DNA of 64,000 nucleotides from Collimonas pratensis. Its GTDB lineage: Bacteria; Pseudomonadota; Gammaproteobacteria; Burkholderiales; Burkholderiaceae_D. The notes under the pieces were generated by a model. The model saw nothing but the letters and a program-made list of their open reading frames with translations, had not been told where the DNA came from and ran no database searches. Below, in pieces: positions 36,492 through 45,682 of the stretch; the stretch's first letter is position 1; every line of letters begins with the position of its first letter. The stretch spans positions 4,464,001-4,528,000 of the forward strand of contig NZ_CP013234.1 of NCBI RefSeq assembly GCF_001584185.1. The letters run 5' to 3'. The translations under genes and the position numbers were made by a program.

Positions 36492-37625
36492 CTACTGCCG
36501 CTCGATCCTCCACAGGGCGCCGATCGCAATCAGCAGGAACAAGGTGCTGGGCAAGGCCGCGGTAAAAAACGGCGGCCAGGTATTGAGCAGGCCGAGATGC
36601 GAAAACAGCGTATTGACCAGCTGGAAACTGACGCCGATCATGATGCCGGTAAAGATCTTCAGGCTGACGCCGCCGGTGCGGAAATGCAGGTAAGCGAACG
36701 GCAAGGCCAGCGCCATCATCACGAATACCGAGAACGGGTACACCAGCTTTTTCCAGAAGGCGATGTCGTAACGCTCGCTGTGCTGATTGTTTTCTGCCAG
36801 ATGCTTGGAATACGCCCACAGATTGTAGGCCGACATATGGTCCGGATCGGCAAACAGGACCGACAGGATTTCCGGCGTGATTTCGGACACCAGGTCCTTG
36901 CTGGGGAATTTCTTGGTGGCGATCGCCGTGGTGATGTCGTCGGTCGAGGTGCCGTTGACAAAATCGGTCTGCACCACATCGTCCAGGCGCCAGACGTGCT
37001 GGCCCTGGTAATCGGCATGGGCGGCCTGGATCAGCCCGGTCATGTGCAAGCTGCGGTCGAACTCATACAGCTTGACGCCGACCAGCTGGCCATCCGGCTT
37101 GATCTCGCCGATGTTGATAAAGCGCGAGCCGACGATGTCGCCGCTGGTGCCGTCGGTACGGATCACATCCTTGCTCCACAGACCGGTCTTGAACTTCTGC
37201 GAAATCGACGCGCCCTTGGCTTGCAGCTTCAGTTTTTCGGCAAATTCCGCGCTCTTGGGCGAAACGAATTCGCCGATCAGCACGGTCGCCACGACGAATA
37301 TCAAGCCGATCTTGATCAGTATCCTGGCGGTCATCATGGTTGACATGCTGGACACGCGCATGATGGTGAACTCGGAGCGCGCAGCGAATTGCGACAAGGT
37401 GTAGATGGTGCCGATCAGCGCCGCGATCGGCATCAGTTCATAGGCATAGCTGGGCAGGCCCAGCATGACGAACAGGAAGGCATGCTGCAGCTTGTAGCCG
37501 CCATGGCCGACCGATTTCAGTTCGGTGGTGAGGTCGAAGAACGCAAACAGCGCCAGGAACGCCGCCAGCGTAAACAAGACCGAACGGACGATCTCGGCGG
37601 TAAAGTAACGTTGCAATACCTTCAT
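36492..37625 (-). CDS. lptG: LPS export ABC transporter permease
   Basis: A 377-residue permease of the LptF/LptG family, starting MKVLQRYFTAEIVRSVLFTL. Three N-terminal helices, a periplasmic beta-jellyroll domain (about residues 120-270) and three C-terminal helices fit the family layout. With LptF and the ATPase LptB it extracts lipopolysaccharide from the inner membrane and passes it to the LptC-LptA bridge. It overlaps lptF by four bases, the usual lptF-lptG pairing. Confidence 0.93.
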   Translation of the reverse strand: MKVLQRYFTAEIVRSVLFTLAAFLALFAFFDLTTELKSVGHGGYKLQHAFLFVMLGLPSYAYELMPIAALIGTIYTLSQFAARSEFTIMRVSSMSTMMTARILIKIGLIFVVATVLIGEFVSPKSAEFAEKLKLQAKGASISQKFKTGLWSKDVIRTDGTSGDIVGSRFINIGEIKPDGQLVGVKLYEFDRSLHMTGLIQAAHADYQGQHVWRLDDVVQTDFVNGTSTDDITTAIATKKFPSKDLVSEITPEILSVLFADPDHMSAYNLWAYSKHLAENNQHSERYDIAFWKKLVYPFSVFVMMALALPFAYLHFRTGGVSLKIFTGIMIGVSFQLVNTLFSHLGLLNTWPPFFTAALPSTLFLLIAIGALWRIERQ

Positions 37626-38773
37626 GCCGCCGCCGATTCTTTAGTCGAACTTTTAACTTTCAACAGGCGTGCATGCTTGACTGCAGACCACATGACCAGC
37701 GGATGCCAGCGGCTGTTGACGTTCAGGCGCCACATGAACAGCAGGCCGACGATGAACAGTACGATCAGATGCATCGGCCACCAGGCCAGCATGAAGGACC
37801 AGCGTCCCTGCACCACCGCCGCCTGGAAAATGCTGGTCACGTTGCTATACGAGACGTACAGCAGCAGCGCGATCAGCAAGCTGGCGGAGCGGCCCACGCG
37901 CGGATTGACGAAGCTCAGCGGTATCGCCAGCAGCATCAGGCACAGCGCCATCAGCGGCAGCGACAAGCGCCACAGCAGCTCGCCCATGTTGAAGCCGTTG
38001 CGGTCCTTGAGCAGGTCCGCGGTCGGCAAGGCTTGCGCCGAGCGATCGCCATTCTCGGCCTGCGAGTTGCTGGCCACCAGCACCCCGTAGCGCTCAAACT
38101 CCATCTGACGGAATTCGTTCTTGCCCGCCAGGACGTCGTAACGGCGCCCTTTCGACAGGATCAGGAACTTGTCGCCGTTCTTGTCGATTTCCAGGTTGCC
38201 TTCCTTGGCCACCACGATGCTGTTCTTGCCTTCCTGCTGGGTATTGACGAAGACGTTCTTGACCTTGGTGCTGTCGCCGGAAATGCCTTCGACGAAAAAG
38301 ATGCGGTTGGCGGCGGCCGATTCCTGAAACTTGCCGGGTGAAACACGGGAAATGTCTTCGCGCTTTTCAAAACGCTCGCGGTATTGCGCGCTCTGGTTAT
38401 TCGCCCAAGGCGTCGCCACGAAACTCAGGATGGCGGTCAGGATAATGATCGGCAAGCCGAATTCCAGCACCGGCCGCACCCAGCGCACCAGGCTCTGGCC
38501 AGAGGCGAACCAGACCACCATTTCCGAATCCTGATAGCTGCGCGTGACCACCAGCAGCACCGAAATATAACCGGTCAGGATCAGCAGGATCGGCATGTAA
38601 TTGAGGGATTGAAAACCAATCAATGCGACCACATCCTGGGACGCAATCTGTCCTCCGGCTGCTTGTCCCAGAATCTTGATCAACATTACCGTGACGATAA
38701 TTGTGAAGAGCGTAGTAAAAACTGCACCGGCGGTGCTAATTAATTCGCGTCGGAGTGCGCGCTGAAAGATCAT
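37622..38773 (-). CDS. lptF: LPS export ABC transporter permease
   Basis: A 383-residue partner of LptG. MIFQRALRRELISTAGAVFTTLF is a typical LptF N-terminus. The periplasmic jellyroll lies between about residues 125 and 260, and PRVGRSASLLIALLLYVSYS is in the C-terminal membrane part. LPS export is essential in most Gram-negative bacteria, so this pair is housekeeping. It is divergent from pepA with only 38 bases between the starts, the same arrangement as in many Proteobacteria. Confidence 0.93.
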   Translation of the reverse strand: MIFQRALRRELISTAGAVFTTLFTIIVTVMLIKILGQAAGGQIASQDVVALIGFQSLNYMPILLILTGYISVLLVVTRSYQDSEMVVWFASGQSLVRWVRPVLEFGLPIIILTAILSFVATPWANNQSAQYRERFEKREDISRVSPGKFQESAAANRIFFVEGISGDSTKVKNVFVNTQQEGKNSIVVAKEGNLEIDKNGDKFLILSKGRRYDVLAGKNEFRQMEFERYGVLVASNSQAENGDRSAQALPTADLLKDRNGFNMGELLWRLSLPLMALCLMLLAIPLSFVNPRVGRSASLLIALLLYVSYSNVTSIFQAAVVQGRWSFMLAWWPMHLIVLFIVGLLFMWRLNVNSRWHPLVMWSAVKHARLLKVKSSTKESAAA

Positions 38774-38811
38774 TGGGGAATATAATTGCGGATCAAAAAA
38801 AGGAGTAAGTG

Positions 38812-40335
38812 ATGGACTTTAGCATAAAAACCATTGACGCAAAAACCTCAATTGCCTCTCTGAAAGCCGGCTGTATCGCAGTCGGGATCTATGAAAACAA
38901 GAAACTCTCGCCACAAGCGCAAGTTCTTGACAAATCTGGTGAAATCACTGCTGCACTAAAGTCCGGAGACATTTCCGGTAAACCAGGCTCCACTTTGCTG
39001 TTGCGCAAAGTCGCCGGCGTCGCCGCCGAACGCGTGCTGCTGATCGGCCTTGGCCCGGACGGCGAGCTGAGCGACAAGGTGATGTCCATGGCGGCCCTGT
39101 GCGTGGCGCGCAGCATCGCTACCCTGGGTGGCAGCGATGCCGTGCTGGCGTTACCGTTCGACGGCCTGGCCAAACAGACCCCGGCACGCGACCTGGCATG
39201 GGCTATCCGTAACAGCATCCTGGTGCTGCGCGATAACAGCTATCGCTCCGACACTCTGAAAAGTAAGAAAGAGACAACATTATCCGGCGTCAAGAAAGTT
39301 GCTTTCCTGGTCGCCGCCGCCAATGCGGCCGCCGCCAAGCAAGCCGTTGCTGAAGGCCTGGCCCTGGCCAACGGCATCGACCTGACCAAGGAACTGGGCA
39401 ACCTGCCCGGCAACGTCTGCACCCCGACCTACCTGGCCAACACCGCCAAGAAGCTGGCCAAGGAATTCAAGCTGTCGGTCGAAGTACTGGACCGCAAGCA
39501 GCTCGAAGCCTTGAAGATGGGCAGTTTCCTGTCGGTCGCACGCGGCGGCGGCGAAGCGCCGAAATTCATCATCATCAAGCACCTCGGCGGCAAAGCCAAG
39601 GATGCCCCGACCGTACTGGTCGGCAAAGGCATCACCTTTGACACCGGCGGCATCTCGCTCAAGGGCGGCGCCGGCATGGATGAAATGAAGTACGACATGT
39701 GCGGCGCCGGTTCGGTGCTGGGCACTATTCGCGCTATCGCTGAACTGAAGCTGAAGCTGAACGTCATCGGCGTGATTCCGGCCACGGAAAACATGCCGTC
39801 CGGCACAGCCACCAAACCAGGCGACATCGTCACCTCCATGTCCGGCCAGACCATCGAGATCCTCAACACCGACGCCGAAGGCCGCCTGGTGCTGTGCGAT
39901 GCCCTGACTTACGTGGAACGCTTCAAGCCGGCTGCCGTGGTCGACATCGCGACGCTGACCGGCGCTTGCGTGACCTCCCTCGGCCATCACAATTCCGGCC
40001 TGTTCACCCGTCACGACAGCGCCCATGACGCCCTGGCCAACGAGTTGCTGAGCGCCGGCAAGGCGACCGGCGACACTGCATGGCGCATGCCTATCGAAGA
40101 CAGCTACCAGGAACAGCTGAAATCGAATTTTGCCGATATGGCAAACATCGGCGGCCCGGCCGGCGGCAGCATCACCGCAGCCTGCTTCCTGGAACGCTAC
40201 ACCAAGAAATACACCTGGGCCCACCTCGACATCGCCGGCACGGCATGGAAGAGCGGCGCCGCCAAAGGCGCGACCGGCCGTCCAGTCGCCCTGCTGACCA
40301 CTTTCCTGATGAACCGCGCAGCTGCGGCCAAGTAA
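38812..40335 (+). CDS. pepA: Leucyl aminopeptidase (cytosol aminopeptidase)
   Basis: A 507-residue M17 metallopeptidase. [17 protein letters not shown] and [14 protein letters not shown] provide the two-metal site and catalytic residues, and [12 protein letters not shown] is also conserved. It removes N-terminal residues from peptides; PepA hexamers in other bacteria also bind DNA. ATG 38812 has AGGAG six bases upstream. A TATAAT box at 38781-38786 may be the -10 element, although no good -35 is visible. A strong terminator follows. Confidence 0.95.
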   Translation: MDFSIKTIDAKTSIASLKAGCIAVGIYENKKLSPQAQVLDKSGEITAALKSGDISGKPGSTLLLRKVAGVAAERVLLIGLGPDGELSDKVMSMAALCVARSIATLGGSDAVLALPFDGLAKQTPARDLAWAIRNSILVLRDNSYRSDTLKSKKETTLSGVKKVAFLVAAANAAAAKQAVAEGLALANGIDLTKELGNLPGNVCTPTYLANTAKKLAKEFKLSVEVLDRKQLEALKMGSFLSVARGGGEAPKFIIIKHLGGKAKDAPTVLVGKGITFDTGGISLKGGAGMDEMKYDMCGAGSVLGTIRAIAELKLKLNVIGVIPATENMPSGTATKPGDIVTSMSGQTIEILNTDAEGRLVLCDALTYVERFKPAAVVDIATLTGACVTSLGHHNSGLFTRHDSAHDALANELLSAGKATGDTAWRMPIEDSYQEQLKSNFADMANIGGPAGGSITAACFLERYTKKYTWAHLDIAGTAWKSGAAKGATGRPVALLTTFLMNRAAAAK

Positions 40336-40355
40336 TCACTAAGTAGACAGCATGG

Positions 40356-40397
40356 AAAACGGGGTGTTGGCATGACTGCCAACACCCCGTTTTTATT
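40356..40397 (+). terminator. Strong intrinsic terminator after pepA
   Basis: AAAACGGGGTGTTGGCA pairs with TGCCAACACCCCGTTTT, followed by further T residues. The stem is about 15 bases long, 20 bases after the pepA stop. Confidence 0.93.
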
Positions 40398-40411
40398 TCT
40401 ACGCCGTACAC

Positions 40412-40534
40412 GTAGGGTGGGCACGTTTTTGTGCCCACCCGTGACCGCAATAATCGGTGCACAGGTCCGCGCTGCACGGAAACAGGCATGTGCGTAGAGT
40501 GAATTCACGCGTGGGCACGATGTGCCCACCCTAC
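40412..40534. repeat. REP-like palindromic element, copy B
   Basis: GTAGGGTGGGCA (40412-40423) pairs with GTGCCCACCC (40431-40440), and about 70 bases later CGCGTGGGCA (40508-40517) faces TGTGCCCACCCTAC (40521-40534). It is the same motif and mirror layout as copy A at 140-221, here between the pepA terminator and the end of xth. Confidence 0.75.
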
Positions 40535-40539
40535 CTTAT

Positions 40540-41304
40540 TTAGCCTAGCGTAGCGATCACCGGTGCGTGATCGGAAGGCTGCTCCCACTTGCGCGGCACG
40601 CGGTCAATCACGCAAGCGGTGCATTGCGCGGCCAGTGGCGGCGACAACAGGATATGGTCGATCCGCATGCCGCGGTTCAAGCGGAACCCCATCTGCCGGT
40701 AATCCCACCAGCTGAACAGTTTTTCCGGCTGCTCGAACATGCGGAAGGCGTCGGTCAGCTCCAGCGCCTGCAAGCGCGCGAACGCTGCCCGCTCCGGCGG
40801 CGACACCAGGTTTTGCCCTACCCACGCTGCCGGATCGTGGACGTCGCGGTCTTCCGGCGCAATGTTGTAATCGCCCAGCAGCACCAGCTTGGCATGCTGC
40901 TGGCGCTCAGTCTGCAGCCAGCTGTGCAAGGCATCCAGCCACTGCAGCTTGTACTGGTATTTTTCGGTATCGGGCGCCTGGCCGTTAGGAATATACGCGC
41001 ATACAACCCGGATGCCGTCGATGGTGGCGGCGATGATGCGCTGCTGCAGGTCCTCGTAGAGCGGATTGTTCTTGACCACATCGGTGATCGGGTGGCGTGA
41101 CAAGATGGCAACGCCGTTATAGGTCTTCTGTCCGCTGAACACCACGTGATAGCCGGCGGCTTCGATTTCAGCCGCGGGGAATTTATCGTCGGTGAGCTTG
41201 GTTTCCTGCAGGGCCAGGATGTCGACCGGGTTATCGGTCAGCCATTGCAGCACTTGCGGCAGGCGCACCTTGAGGGAGTTGACGTTCCACGTTGCTATTT
41301 TCAT
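40540..41304 (-). CDS. xth: Exodeoxyribonuclease III
   Basis: A 254-residue AP endonuclease/3'-5' exonuclease of the ExoIII family. It starts MKIATWNVNSLKVRLPQVL, with catalytic Asn in WNVNS. The metal-binding Glu is in LALQETKL, the catalytic Asp/Asn pair in LLGDYNIAPEDRDVHDP, and the final Asp-His in PSDHAPVIA. It repairs abasic sites and 3' blocked ends. ATG 41304 matches the family start; the frame start at 41370 adds 22 unlikely residues. It ends six bases from REP-like copy B. Confidence 0.93.
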   Translation of the reverse strand: MKIATWNVNSLKVRLPQVLQWLTDNPVDILALQETKLTDDKFPAAEIEAAGYHVVFSGQKTYNGVAILSRHPITDVVKNNPLYEDLQQRIIAATIDGIRVVCAYIPNGQAPDTEKYQYKLQWLDALHSWLQTERQQHAKLVLLGDYNIAPEDRDVHDPAAWVGQNLVSPPERAAFARLQALELTDAFRMFEQPEKLFSWWDYRQMGFRLNRGMRIDHILLSPPLAAQCTACVIDRVPRKWEQPSDHAPVIATLG

Positions 41305-41418
41305 CAAATTCGGATTCTTCAATATGTAAAAAGATGCAGTCCGGTGCGTAAAAGAGACCGGATCCGCCACGCCTGCACTTTACACCAAATACCAAACGCT
41401 CAAATTACAACATGTGTG

Positions 41419-41470
41419 TTGACAAGCACTCGCCGCAACCATATCATGCATATGCATCGATGTATATGCA
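41419..41470 (+). promoter_or_regulatory. Promoter with overlapping palindromic operator for marR-MFS
   Basis: TTGACA (41419-41424) and TATCAT (41442-41447) are 17 bases apart, a near-consensus sigma-70 promoter. Starting at the end of the -10 box is a 24-base dyad (41447-41470) with arms TGCATATGCATC and GATGTATATGCA, one mismatched pair, which would cover the transcription start. This is where a MarR repressor would bind. The marR start codon is 18 bases further on. Confidence 0.8.
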
Positions 41471-41487
41471 CGATAAAAAGGACACCC

Positions 41488-41937
41488 ATGCTAAGCCAAT
41501 GTAGCTGTTCCACCCTGCGCCAGCTCACACGCAAGATGACCAATATCTACGATCACTATCTTGCCGCGGATGAACTGACCATCAGCCAGTATTCCCTGCT
41601 GGCCAGGATAGGCAAATACGGGCCGATCGGCGCCATCCCGCTGGCCGTCAACATGGGGATGGACCGCAGCACCATGAGCCGCACGCTCAAGCCCCTGATT
41701 GCGCTCGGCTGGATTGAGACCGTCGACCTGCCGCTGGCAATGCTGACCGACAAGCGCTCCTTCGGCGTCCGCCTCAGCAGCGCCGGGCGCGACAAGTGGC
41801 AAAAATCGATGCCCAACTGGCGCAAGGCGCAAAACGAAATCGATGCCATCCTGGGCGACGAGACACATCATGCCTTGATGAATCTGGTCGACACCGCTAA
41901 CCACAAGTTCGAACAACACGAGCACGCCATCCCATGA
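41488..41937 (+). CDS. MarR family transcriptional regulator
   Basis: A 149-residue winged-helix regulator. The recognition region is AIPLAVNMGMDRSTMSRTLKPL and the beta-wing is DLPLAMLTDKRSFGVRLSSAG, both in MarR order. AAGGA lies upstream of ATG 41488; an in-frame start at 41146 runs through the promoter and is rejected. It overlaps the downstream MFS gene by four bases, so it probably represses both from the dyad at 41447-41470. Cys4 and Cys6 near the N-terminus (QCSC) could sense redox state, which is speculation. Confidence 0.9.
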   Translation: MLSQCSCSTLRQLTRKMTNIYDHYLAADELTISQYSLLARIGKYGPIGAIPLAVNMGMDRSTMSRTLKPLIALGWIETVDLPLAMLTDKRSFGVRLSSAGRDKWQKSMPNWRKAQNEIDAILGDETHHALMNLVDTANHKFEQHEHAIP

Positions 41938-43241
41938 ACACCACCATCCAAGCCATCATGGCGCGCCTGCGTTTCAGCTACGTATGGATAGTCGTCGGCA
42001 TCATCTTCCTGGTCCTGCTGTCCGCGGCCGGGATCCGCGCCACGCCGTCGGTGATGATACTGCCGCTGGAACATGAATTCGGCTGGACTGTCACCACCAT
42101 CTCCTTCGTCATTTCGGTGAATATCGCGCTGTACGGCCTGATCGGGCCGTTCTCGGCGGCGGCCATGCAGCGCTACGGCATCCGGCCCATCGTGCTGGGC
42201 GCCCTGGTGCTGCTGGCGGCGGGGACGTTCGCCAGCACCTTCATGACGATGCCGTGGCATATGGTGCTGGCCTGGGGCATTTTGGTGGGCGCCGGCAGCG
42301 GCGTCGCCGCCAACACCCTGGCAGCGACCATCGTCAGCCGCTGGTTCGAGACACGGCGCGGGCTGGCGATGGGCTTGCTGACTGCCAGTTCCGCCACCGG
42401 CCAGATGGTGTTCCTGCCGCTGATGGCCTATATGGTCGAGCATTTCGGCTGGCGTTCGGTGGCGATCCTGGTGGCCAGCGTGGCGGCCCTGGCGATTCCG
42501 CTGGTGGCGATTTTCCTGCCGGAGCGGCCGCAGGATATCGGCCTGAAGCGTTACGGCCAGCATGACGATTTGCCGCCGGAAGCCGTCAGCAAGGGCAAGA
42601 ATCCTTTGTCGATCGCTTTTGGCGCACTGGGCAAAGCAGTCAAGATCCGCGACTTCTGGCTGCTGTTTTTCAGCTTCTTCATTTGCGGCATGAGCACCAA
42701 TGGCTACATCGGTTCGCATTTCATCGCCATGTGCGGCGACTACGGCATCAGCGCCGTGGGCGGCGCCAGCATCCTGGCGGCCATGGGCATGCTGGACCTG
42801 GTCGGCACCACCATGTCGGGCTGGCTGTCAGACCGCTACAATCCGCGCGTGCTGCTGTTCTGGTACTACGGCTTGCGCGGCATCGCCCTGATTTTCTTGC
42901 CGCATGCTTTCGGCCTGAGCTATTTCGGCTTGCCGGTCTTCGCGCTGTTTTATGGCCTGGACTGGATCGCCACCGTGCCGCCGACCGTGCGCCTGGCCAA
43001 CGATGTGTTTGGCCGGCTGGCGGCGCCTATCGTGTTCGGCTGGATCGTCGCCGGCCACCAGCTGGGCGCAGCCAGCGCCACCATGCTGGCGGGTTCGCTG
43101 CGCAACAGCCTGGGCAGCTATACCTTGTCGTCGATGCTGATGGGTGCGGCATGCATCATTGCAGCGATACTGGTGTTGCGCATCAAGGGGCATCAGGCGG
43201 GCGGCGACCTGATTCCGGGGATTCCTGCACCGGCACGCTAA
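41934..43241 (+). CDS. MFS transporter, monocarboxylate-porter-like
   Basis: A 435-residue, 12-span major facilitator. GFAxGR-type loops are replaced by the MCT/OFA-like pattern FGWTVTTISFVISVNIALYGL and ARETRRGLAMGL-like SRWFETRRGLAMGLLTASSATG, which suggests organic anion transport. MLDLVGTTMSGWLSDRYNPR is the second-half motif A. It is coupled to marR by a four-base overlap. The substrate, probably the ligand of the MarR protein or a related compound, cannot be named from sequence. Confidence 0.87.
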   Translation: MNTTIQAIMARLRFSYVWIVVGIIFLVLLSAAGIRATPSVMILPLEHEFGWTVTTISFVISVNIALYGLIGPFSAAAMQRYGIRPIVLGALVLLAAGTFASTFMTMPWHMVLAWGILVGAGSGVAANTLAATIVSRWFETRRGLAMGLLTASSATGQMVFLPLMAYMVEHFGWRSVAILVASVAALAIPLVAIFLPERPQDIGLKRYGQHDDLPPEAVSKGKNPLSIAFGALGKAVKIRDFWLLFFSFFICGMSTNGYIGSHFIAMCGDYGISAVGGASILAAMGMLDLVGTTMSGWLSDRYNPRVLLFWYYGLRGIALIFLPHAFGLSYFGLPVFALFYGLDWIATVPPTVRLANDVFGRLAAPIVFGWIVAGHQLGAASATMLAGSLRNSLGSYTLSSMLMGAACIIAAILVLRIKGHQAGGDLIPGIPAPAR

Positions 43242-43249
43242 GGGAGAAC

Positions 43250-43879
43250 TCAGGAACGCTGGACGATGGCGACGATATCGCGCGCCACCTGGCGCGAGTT
43301 CATGATGACGGTGTGGATGGTCGGCAGCAGATGCAGCGGCAGCGTGCCCAGCTGCACTTCGCCGACCGACAGGATGCCGTCGTTGGGCTCGTCGCCGAAC
43401 GGCATCCAGCTGGCGCGCGGTCCCTTGATGCCGGCATACACGTGCAGCGGGATGGACGGCAGCGGCAGGCTGTCCATGAATTCCTGGCTGGCCAGCAGTT
43501 GTCCCATTTCGCCGGTCAGCAAACGAAACAGGCGCCAGCGCGACAACTTGATCGCATAGCTGGAGGCGCGGGTTGGCGGCGCCAGCAGGAAGGCCATTTC
43601 CGGCGCGTGTTCCAGCTGCGGCAAGACACCGCGCGTCAACACACAGCCGAGCGAATGGCCGACCATGATGAAACGCTCGTCGCCGGCGCGCAGCACGATG
43701 AACTTGCGCAGGCGCTCCAGACAAGATTGCCAGCGCTCAAAGGCCGCAGAATAAGCGAACAGATGGGTGGTGATGCCAGCCGCACGCAAGCGCCTGGACA
43801 GCAGCAGCATCGAGGCCGGGGTGCGGCCCATGCCGTGCACCAGGATCGCATGCACCTTGCTGTCGGCTTGCGTGTTCAT
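43250..43879 (-). CDS. Alpha/beta hydrolase, lipase/esterase-like
   Basis: A 209-residue alpha/beta hydrolase fold protein. AILVHGMGRTP near residue 12 forms the oxyanion loop, and IMVGHSLGCVL holds the nucleophilic serine in GHSLG. The acid is likely in GDEPNDGILSV and the histidine in LLPTIHTVIMN. The family hydrolyses esters or acts as PGAP1-like proteins; the substrate is unknown. No signal peptide is present, so it is cytoplasmic. It lies seven bases after the small gene at 43887. Confidence 0.85.
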   Translation of the reverse strand: MNTQADSKVHAILVHGMGRTPASMLLLSRRLRAAGITTHLFAYSAAFERWQSCLERLRKFIVLRAGDERFIMVGHSLGCVLTRGVLPQLEHAPEMAFLLAPPTRASSYAIKLSRWRLFRLLTGEMGQLLASQEFMDSLPLPSIPLHVYAGIKGPRASWMPFGDEPNDGILSVGEVQLGTLPLHLLPTIHTVIMNSRQVARDIVAIVQRS

Positions 43880-43886
43880 GGCATGG

Positions 43887-44144
43887 CTATTCTTTTTTCT
43901 TCAGCTGCTTTTCAAACGCGACATCGAGCTTGCTGATGCGCTTCGGCTTTTGCGGGCCGTAGGCGTTGACGAAGCGCACGAAGTCATCCAGCTCGAGCGC
44001 GTCGCTGAGCTTGATGGGCGCTTCAAAGCCGGCGTTCTGGGTCAGGTAAAACAATTCTTCCGCGGTGCGCACCATCGAATACCGTACTTCGCTGCTGCGG
44101 GCATTGAGACGTTCGACCGCCGCCGTGGCTCGGGTTGATCTCAT
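43887..44144 (-). CDS. Hypothetical protein, 85 residues
   Basis: A small soluble protein with a good ribosome binding site (AGGAGA, about six bases before ATG 44144). MRSTRATAAVERLNARSSEV is basic; AEELFYLTQNAGFEAPIKLSD is followed by a lysine-rich end. I do not recognise the family. It is closely spaced between the RluA-type gene and the hydrolase, all on the minus strand, so it is probably part of a small operon running from 45586 to 43250. Confidence 0.65.
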   Translation of the reverse strand: MRSTRATAAVERLNARSSEVRYSMVRTAEELFYLTQNAGFEAPIKLSDALELDDFVRFVNAYGPQKPKRISKLDVAFEKQLKKKE

Positions 44145-44192
44145 TGCGTTCTCCTGGTATTGCTCATCTGCTGGTTAATTCCTTGTTGAGTT

Positions 44193-45095
44193 TCAAAGCT
44201 GGCGCTGGCTGCTGAAATGGCGCTGGCGGCCATCCAGAGGATCGATGAAAGCGATCTCCCGGGCCAGCAATTTCAGCGGCGCCGACCAGTCGTCGCCCTT
44301 GCAGGGATAGACATCGGGATAAAAGGCATCGTTGATGATCGGTATCCCTAATGCAGCCAAATGTACACGCAGTTGATGTTTCTTGCCGGTCAGCGGATGC
44401 AGGCGGTAAAGGCTGCAGTCTTGCCGCTCTTCGATCAGTTCGATGCGGGTTTCCGAATTAGCCTCGCCGGCTTCTTCCTGCATGCGGAAAAACGGCGTGC
44501 CGTCGACCATGCGGCTGCGATACACCAGCGGCAACGCCAGCCCGGGCCGGGTTGGCGCCAGCGCCTCATAAGTCTTGTCGACCCGCCGCTGCTGGAACAG
44601 CGATTGGTAAGCGCCGCGGCTGGCGATGTCGTGAGAAAAGATCACCACGCCGGCGGTTTCACGGTCAAGCCGATGGATCGGCGTCAGCTGCGCCAGACCG
44701 GTTTTCTTTTTCAGGCGCACCAGTAAGGTCTCGTGCAGGAAGCGTCCGCTCGGAATCACCGGCAGGAAATGCGGCTTGTCGGCCACCAGTATCCGCTCAT
44801 CCTGATAGAGGATGGTTTCTTCAAACGGAATCGGCGTCTCGGCATCCAATTCGCGATAGTAGAAAATACAGCTGCCGCGGCGGTAGGGGCTATCCGGCGC
44901 CAGCCGCGCACCAGTGTGGTCGACGACCTCGCCGCGCGCCATGCGTTCCACCCAGGTCGCGCTGGAAATCGCCGGAAAGCGCTGCTCGAGGAATGCCAGC
45001 AGATTCGGCCAGGTTTCCACCGGCAGCCACAGATAGCTGGGCGCCACGCCGTCGACCACCGGCAGCGGCGGTAACGGTGGCGACGCCTGTTTCAT
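44193..45095 (-). CDS. RluA-family pseudouridine synthase
   Basis: A 300-residue RNA pseudouridine synthase. The catalytic aspartate is in the conserved HRLDRETAGVV block, and DKPHFLPV and LHPLTGKKHQLRVHLAALG are further family motifs. It converts uridines in rRNA or tRNA. ATG 45095 overlaps the upstream acetyltransferase stop by four bases (ATGA); a start at 45113 is also open. The exact RNA target cannot be assigned; the N-terminal 80 residues differ from the S4 domain of RluD. Confidence 0.88.
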   Translation of the reverse strand: MKQASPPLPPLPVVDGVAPSYLWLPVETWPNLLAFLEQRFPAISSATWVERMARGEVVDHTGARLAPDSPYRRGSCIFYYRELDAETPIPFEETILYQDERILVADKPHFLPVIPSGRFLHETLLVRLKKKTGLAQLTPIHRLDRETAGVVIFSHDIASRGAYQSLFQQRRVDKTYEALAPTRPGLALPLVYRSRMVDGTPFFRMQEEAGEANSETRIELIEERQDCSLYRLHPLTGKKHQLRVHLAALGIPIINDAFYPDVYPCKGDDWSAPLKLLAREIAFIDPLDGRQRHFSSQRQL

Positions 45096-45586
45096 CGCAA
45101 TACCCGTTGCCAATAGCCGACATCGATCCAGCGGTCGAATTTCTTGCCGACCTGGGCAAAATGCGCGACTTTGACGTAGCCCATTTTTTCATGCAGGCCG
45201 ATGCTGGCGGCGTTAGGCAAGGCGATGCCGCCGATCACCGTATGCACCGGCAATTTTTCCAGTTCGGCGATCAGCGCACGGTACAGCGCGCTGCCGAGTC
45301 CCTTGCCGGCAGCCAGCGGCGACAGATACACCGAGCTTTCCACTGCGTGCTGGTACGCCGCGCGCGCACGCCATTTGGTGGCGTAGGCGTAGCCTAGGAT
45401 TTCATCCCCCTCGACGCACACCAGCCACGGCAGGTTGGCCGTGATGTCGAGGATGCGCTGGCGCATCTGCTCGGCCGTCACTGGCTCGGTTTCAAAGCTG
45501 ATGACGGTGTCGAGGATGTAGGGATTGTAGATATGGCAAATAGCTGCTGCATCGGCAATGGTGGCCGGGCGTATGATGTGCGTCAT
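45092..45586 (-). CDS. GNAT acetyltransferase, phosphinothricin acetyltransferase-like
   Basis: A 164-residue GNAT protein resembling the PAT/YncA group. IRPATIADAAAICHIYNPYI is the usual start, TVISFETEPVTAEQM is typical of PAT, and SVYLSPLAAGKGLGSALYRAL is the acetyl-CoA binding motif. PAT-like enzymes acetylate methionine sulfoximine, phosphinothricin or related amino acid analogues. It is the first gene of the small operon that continues with the RluA-type gene, with which it shares four bases. Confidence 0.87.
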   Translation of the reverse strand: MTHIIRPATIADAAAICHIYNPYILDTVISFETEPVTAEQMRQRILDITANLPWLVCVEGDEILGYAYATKWRARAAYQHAVESSVYLSPLAAGKGLGSALYRALIAELEKLPVHTVIGGIALPNAASIGLHEKMGYVKVAHFAQVGKKFDRWIDVGYWQRVLR

Positions 45587-45682
45587 GGCTGGGATGGATA
45601 TGAAAGCAGGTTACAAGAGCTAATCTGTCATCATACCCCCGCCGCCGCCATAGTCAAAGCCGCAGCATTTTCCGCGCCGGCT

